From the NCBI GenBank assembly GCA_030599515.1, contig JAUVNV010000139.1:1-6702 (forward strand): a DNA stretch of 6,702 nucleotides, in the 5' to 3' direction. The first letter of the stretch is position 1. Every line of letters starts with the position of its first letter. Under the pieces are notes generated by a model that saw only the letters and a program-made list of their open reading frames with translations, had not been told where the DNA came from and made no database searches. This DNA is from Acidimicrobiia bacterium (GTDB lineage: Bacteria; Actinomycetota; Acidimicrobiia; Spongiisociales; UBA5794). Both the position numbers and the translations under genes were made by a program. Positions 6,611 through 6,702 of this stretch are shown here, in pieces.

Positions 6611-6638
6611 GCCTCCAGGCAGAGTGAAACCCGGAGAC
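6611..6638 (-). promoter_or_regulatory. Possible Shine-Dalgarno sequestering hairpin before the GNAT gene
   Basis: In the mRNA sense, GTCTCCGGG (6638-6630) can pair with CCTGGAGGC (6619-6611) across a 10-base loop. This gives nine pairs, two of them G-U, and covers GGAGG (6612-6616) just before the ATG at 6608. The same GTCTCCGGG is the 3' strand of the leader's closing stem, so the two structures exclude each other. Formation in the cell is inference; the complementarity is seen directly. Confidence 0.45.
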
Positions 6639-6690
6639 ACTTCGGCGAGGTCTTCGCCGCCGTGGGAGGACCAACCCACGGGTCTCCGGG
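6630..6690 (-). ncRNA. Structured 5' leader: three-way junction with complementary loops, unassigned
   Basis: In the mRNA sense, a 9-bp closing stem pairs CCCGGAGAC (6690-6682) with GTCTCCGGG (6638-6630). Inside are a 7-bp hairpin, CCGTGGG/CCCACGG with loop TTGGTCCT (6681-6660), and a 5-bp hairpin, GGCGA/TCGCC with loop AGACC (6658-6644). The junction strands are 0, 1 (C) and 5 (GAAGT) bases long. GGTC in the first loop is complementary to GACC in the second, so a four-pair kissing contact is possible. All three stems are perfect Watson-Crick. It sits 22 bases before the GNAT start. I do not recognise it: it lacks the purine-riboswitch core and the SRP, RNase P and tmRNA signatures. It might instead be a terminator from an upstream gene, though only TTT follows. 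The opposite strand folds equally well. Confidence 0.55.
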
Positions 6691-6702
6691 CATCGGTGGT
6701 CC

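Noticed and set aside
6609..6674. N-terminal extension of the GNAT protein from a TTG
   Set aside because: The added residues are translated from the leader hairpins and are Arg-rich, with no family similarity. The ATG at 6608 has GGAGG upstream.
6676..6687. 12-base identity between the leader (minus strand) and the tRNA-Leu variable arm at 104-115 (GGAGACCCGTGG)
   Set aside because: A few 12-base matches are expected by chance in a window this size, more with GC bias, and the flanks do not match. I do not take it as a tRNA-derived element.
6630..6690. Purine riboswitch or small SRP RNA as the identity of the leader
   Set aside because: The junction strands (0, 1 and 5 bases) are too short and lack the conserved purine-binding core. 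A GTTGGTCCTCCCAC segment recalls part of 4.5S RNA, but the conserved apical domain with GGAAGGAAGC is absent.

Overview
The window reads as chromosomal DNA from a high-GC bacterium, most likely an actinomycete in the broad sense (Actinomycetota). Three things point there: a mycothiol-dependent maleylpyruvate-isomerase-type (TIGR03083) protein; the order JAMM protease, metallo-beta-lactamase hydrolase, RNase PH, RdgB/HAM1, which resembles the Mycobacterium tuberculosis Rv1334-Rv1341 neighbourhood; and strong GC bias at third codon positions. I cannot place it more finely. No insertion sequence, phage gene, CRISPR array or recent-transfer signature is visible.

Layout. At the left edge is a GC-rich hairpin (1-19), then a complete tRNA-Leu(UAG) on the plus strand (57-138). 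The rest is one compact minus-strand gene train, transcribed right to left: structured leader (6630-6690), tandem-GNAT acetyltransferase, TIGR03083/DinB-like protein, arginine deiminase, DUF2007-JAMM fusion protease, metallo-beta-lactamase hydrolase, RNase PH (rph), ITP/XTP pyrophosphatase (rdgB), and a dimethylarginine dimethylaminohydrolase (DDAH)-type enzyme. Five consecutive junctions are 4-base start/stop overlaps and the other two gaps are 1 and 10 bases, so one polycistronic, translationally coupled mRNA is very likely. No stretch over 300 bases lacks a gene.

How the genes may work together. rph (tRNA 3'-end trimming) and rdgB (removal of non-canonical purine NTPs) form a familiar housekeeping pair, here with an MBL hydrolase of the RNase Z-like/phosphodiesterase superfamily. 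On either side sit two members of the guanidine-modifying enzyme superfamily, an arginine deiminase and a DDAH-like protein, both expected to make citrulline. The ornithine carbamoyltransferase, carbamate kinase and antiporter of a classical arginine deiminase pathway are not in the window. The JAMM protease has an N-terminal DUF2007 module, and no CysO/CysM partner genes lie beside it.

The most unusual signal is non-coding. The 94 bases before the first gene can fold, in the mRNA sense, into a three-way junction whose two hairpin loops are complementary. The 3' strand of its closing stem can instead pair over the Shine-Dalgarno sequence of the GNAT gene. That is the layout of a translational riboswitch or protein-binding leader. 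I found no match to a class I know, and the fold is from base-pair reading only.
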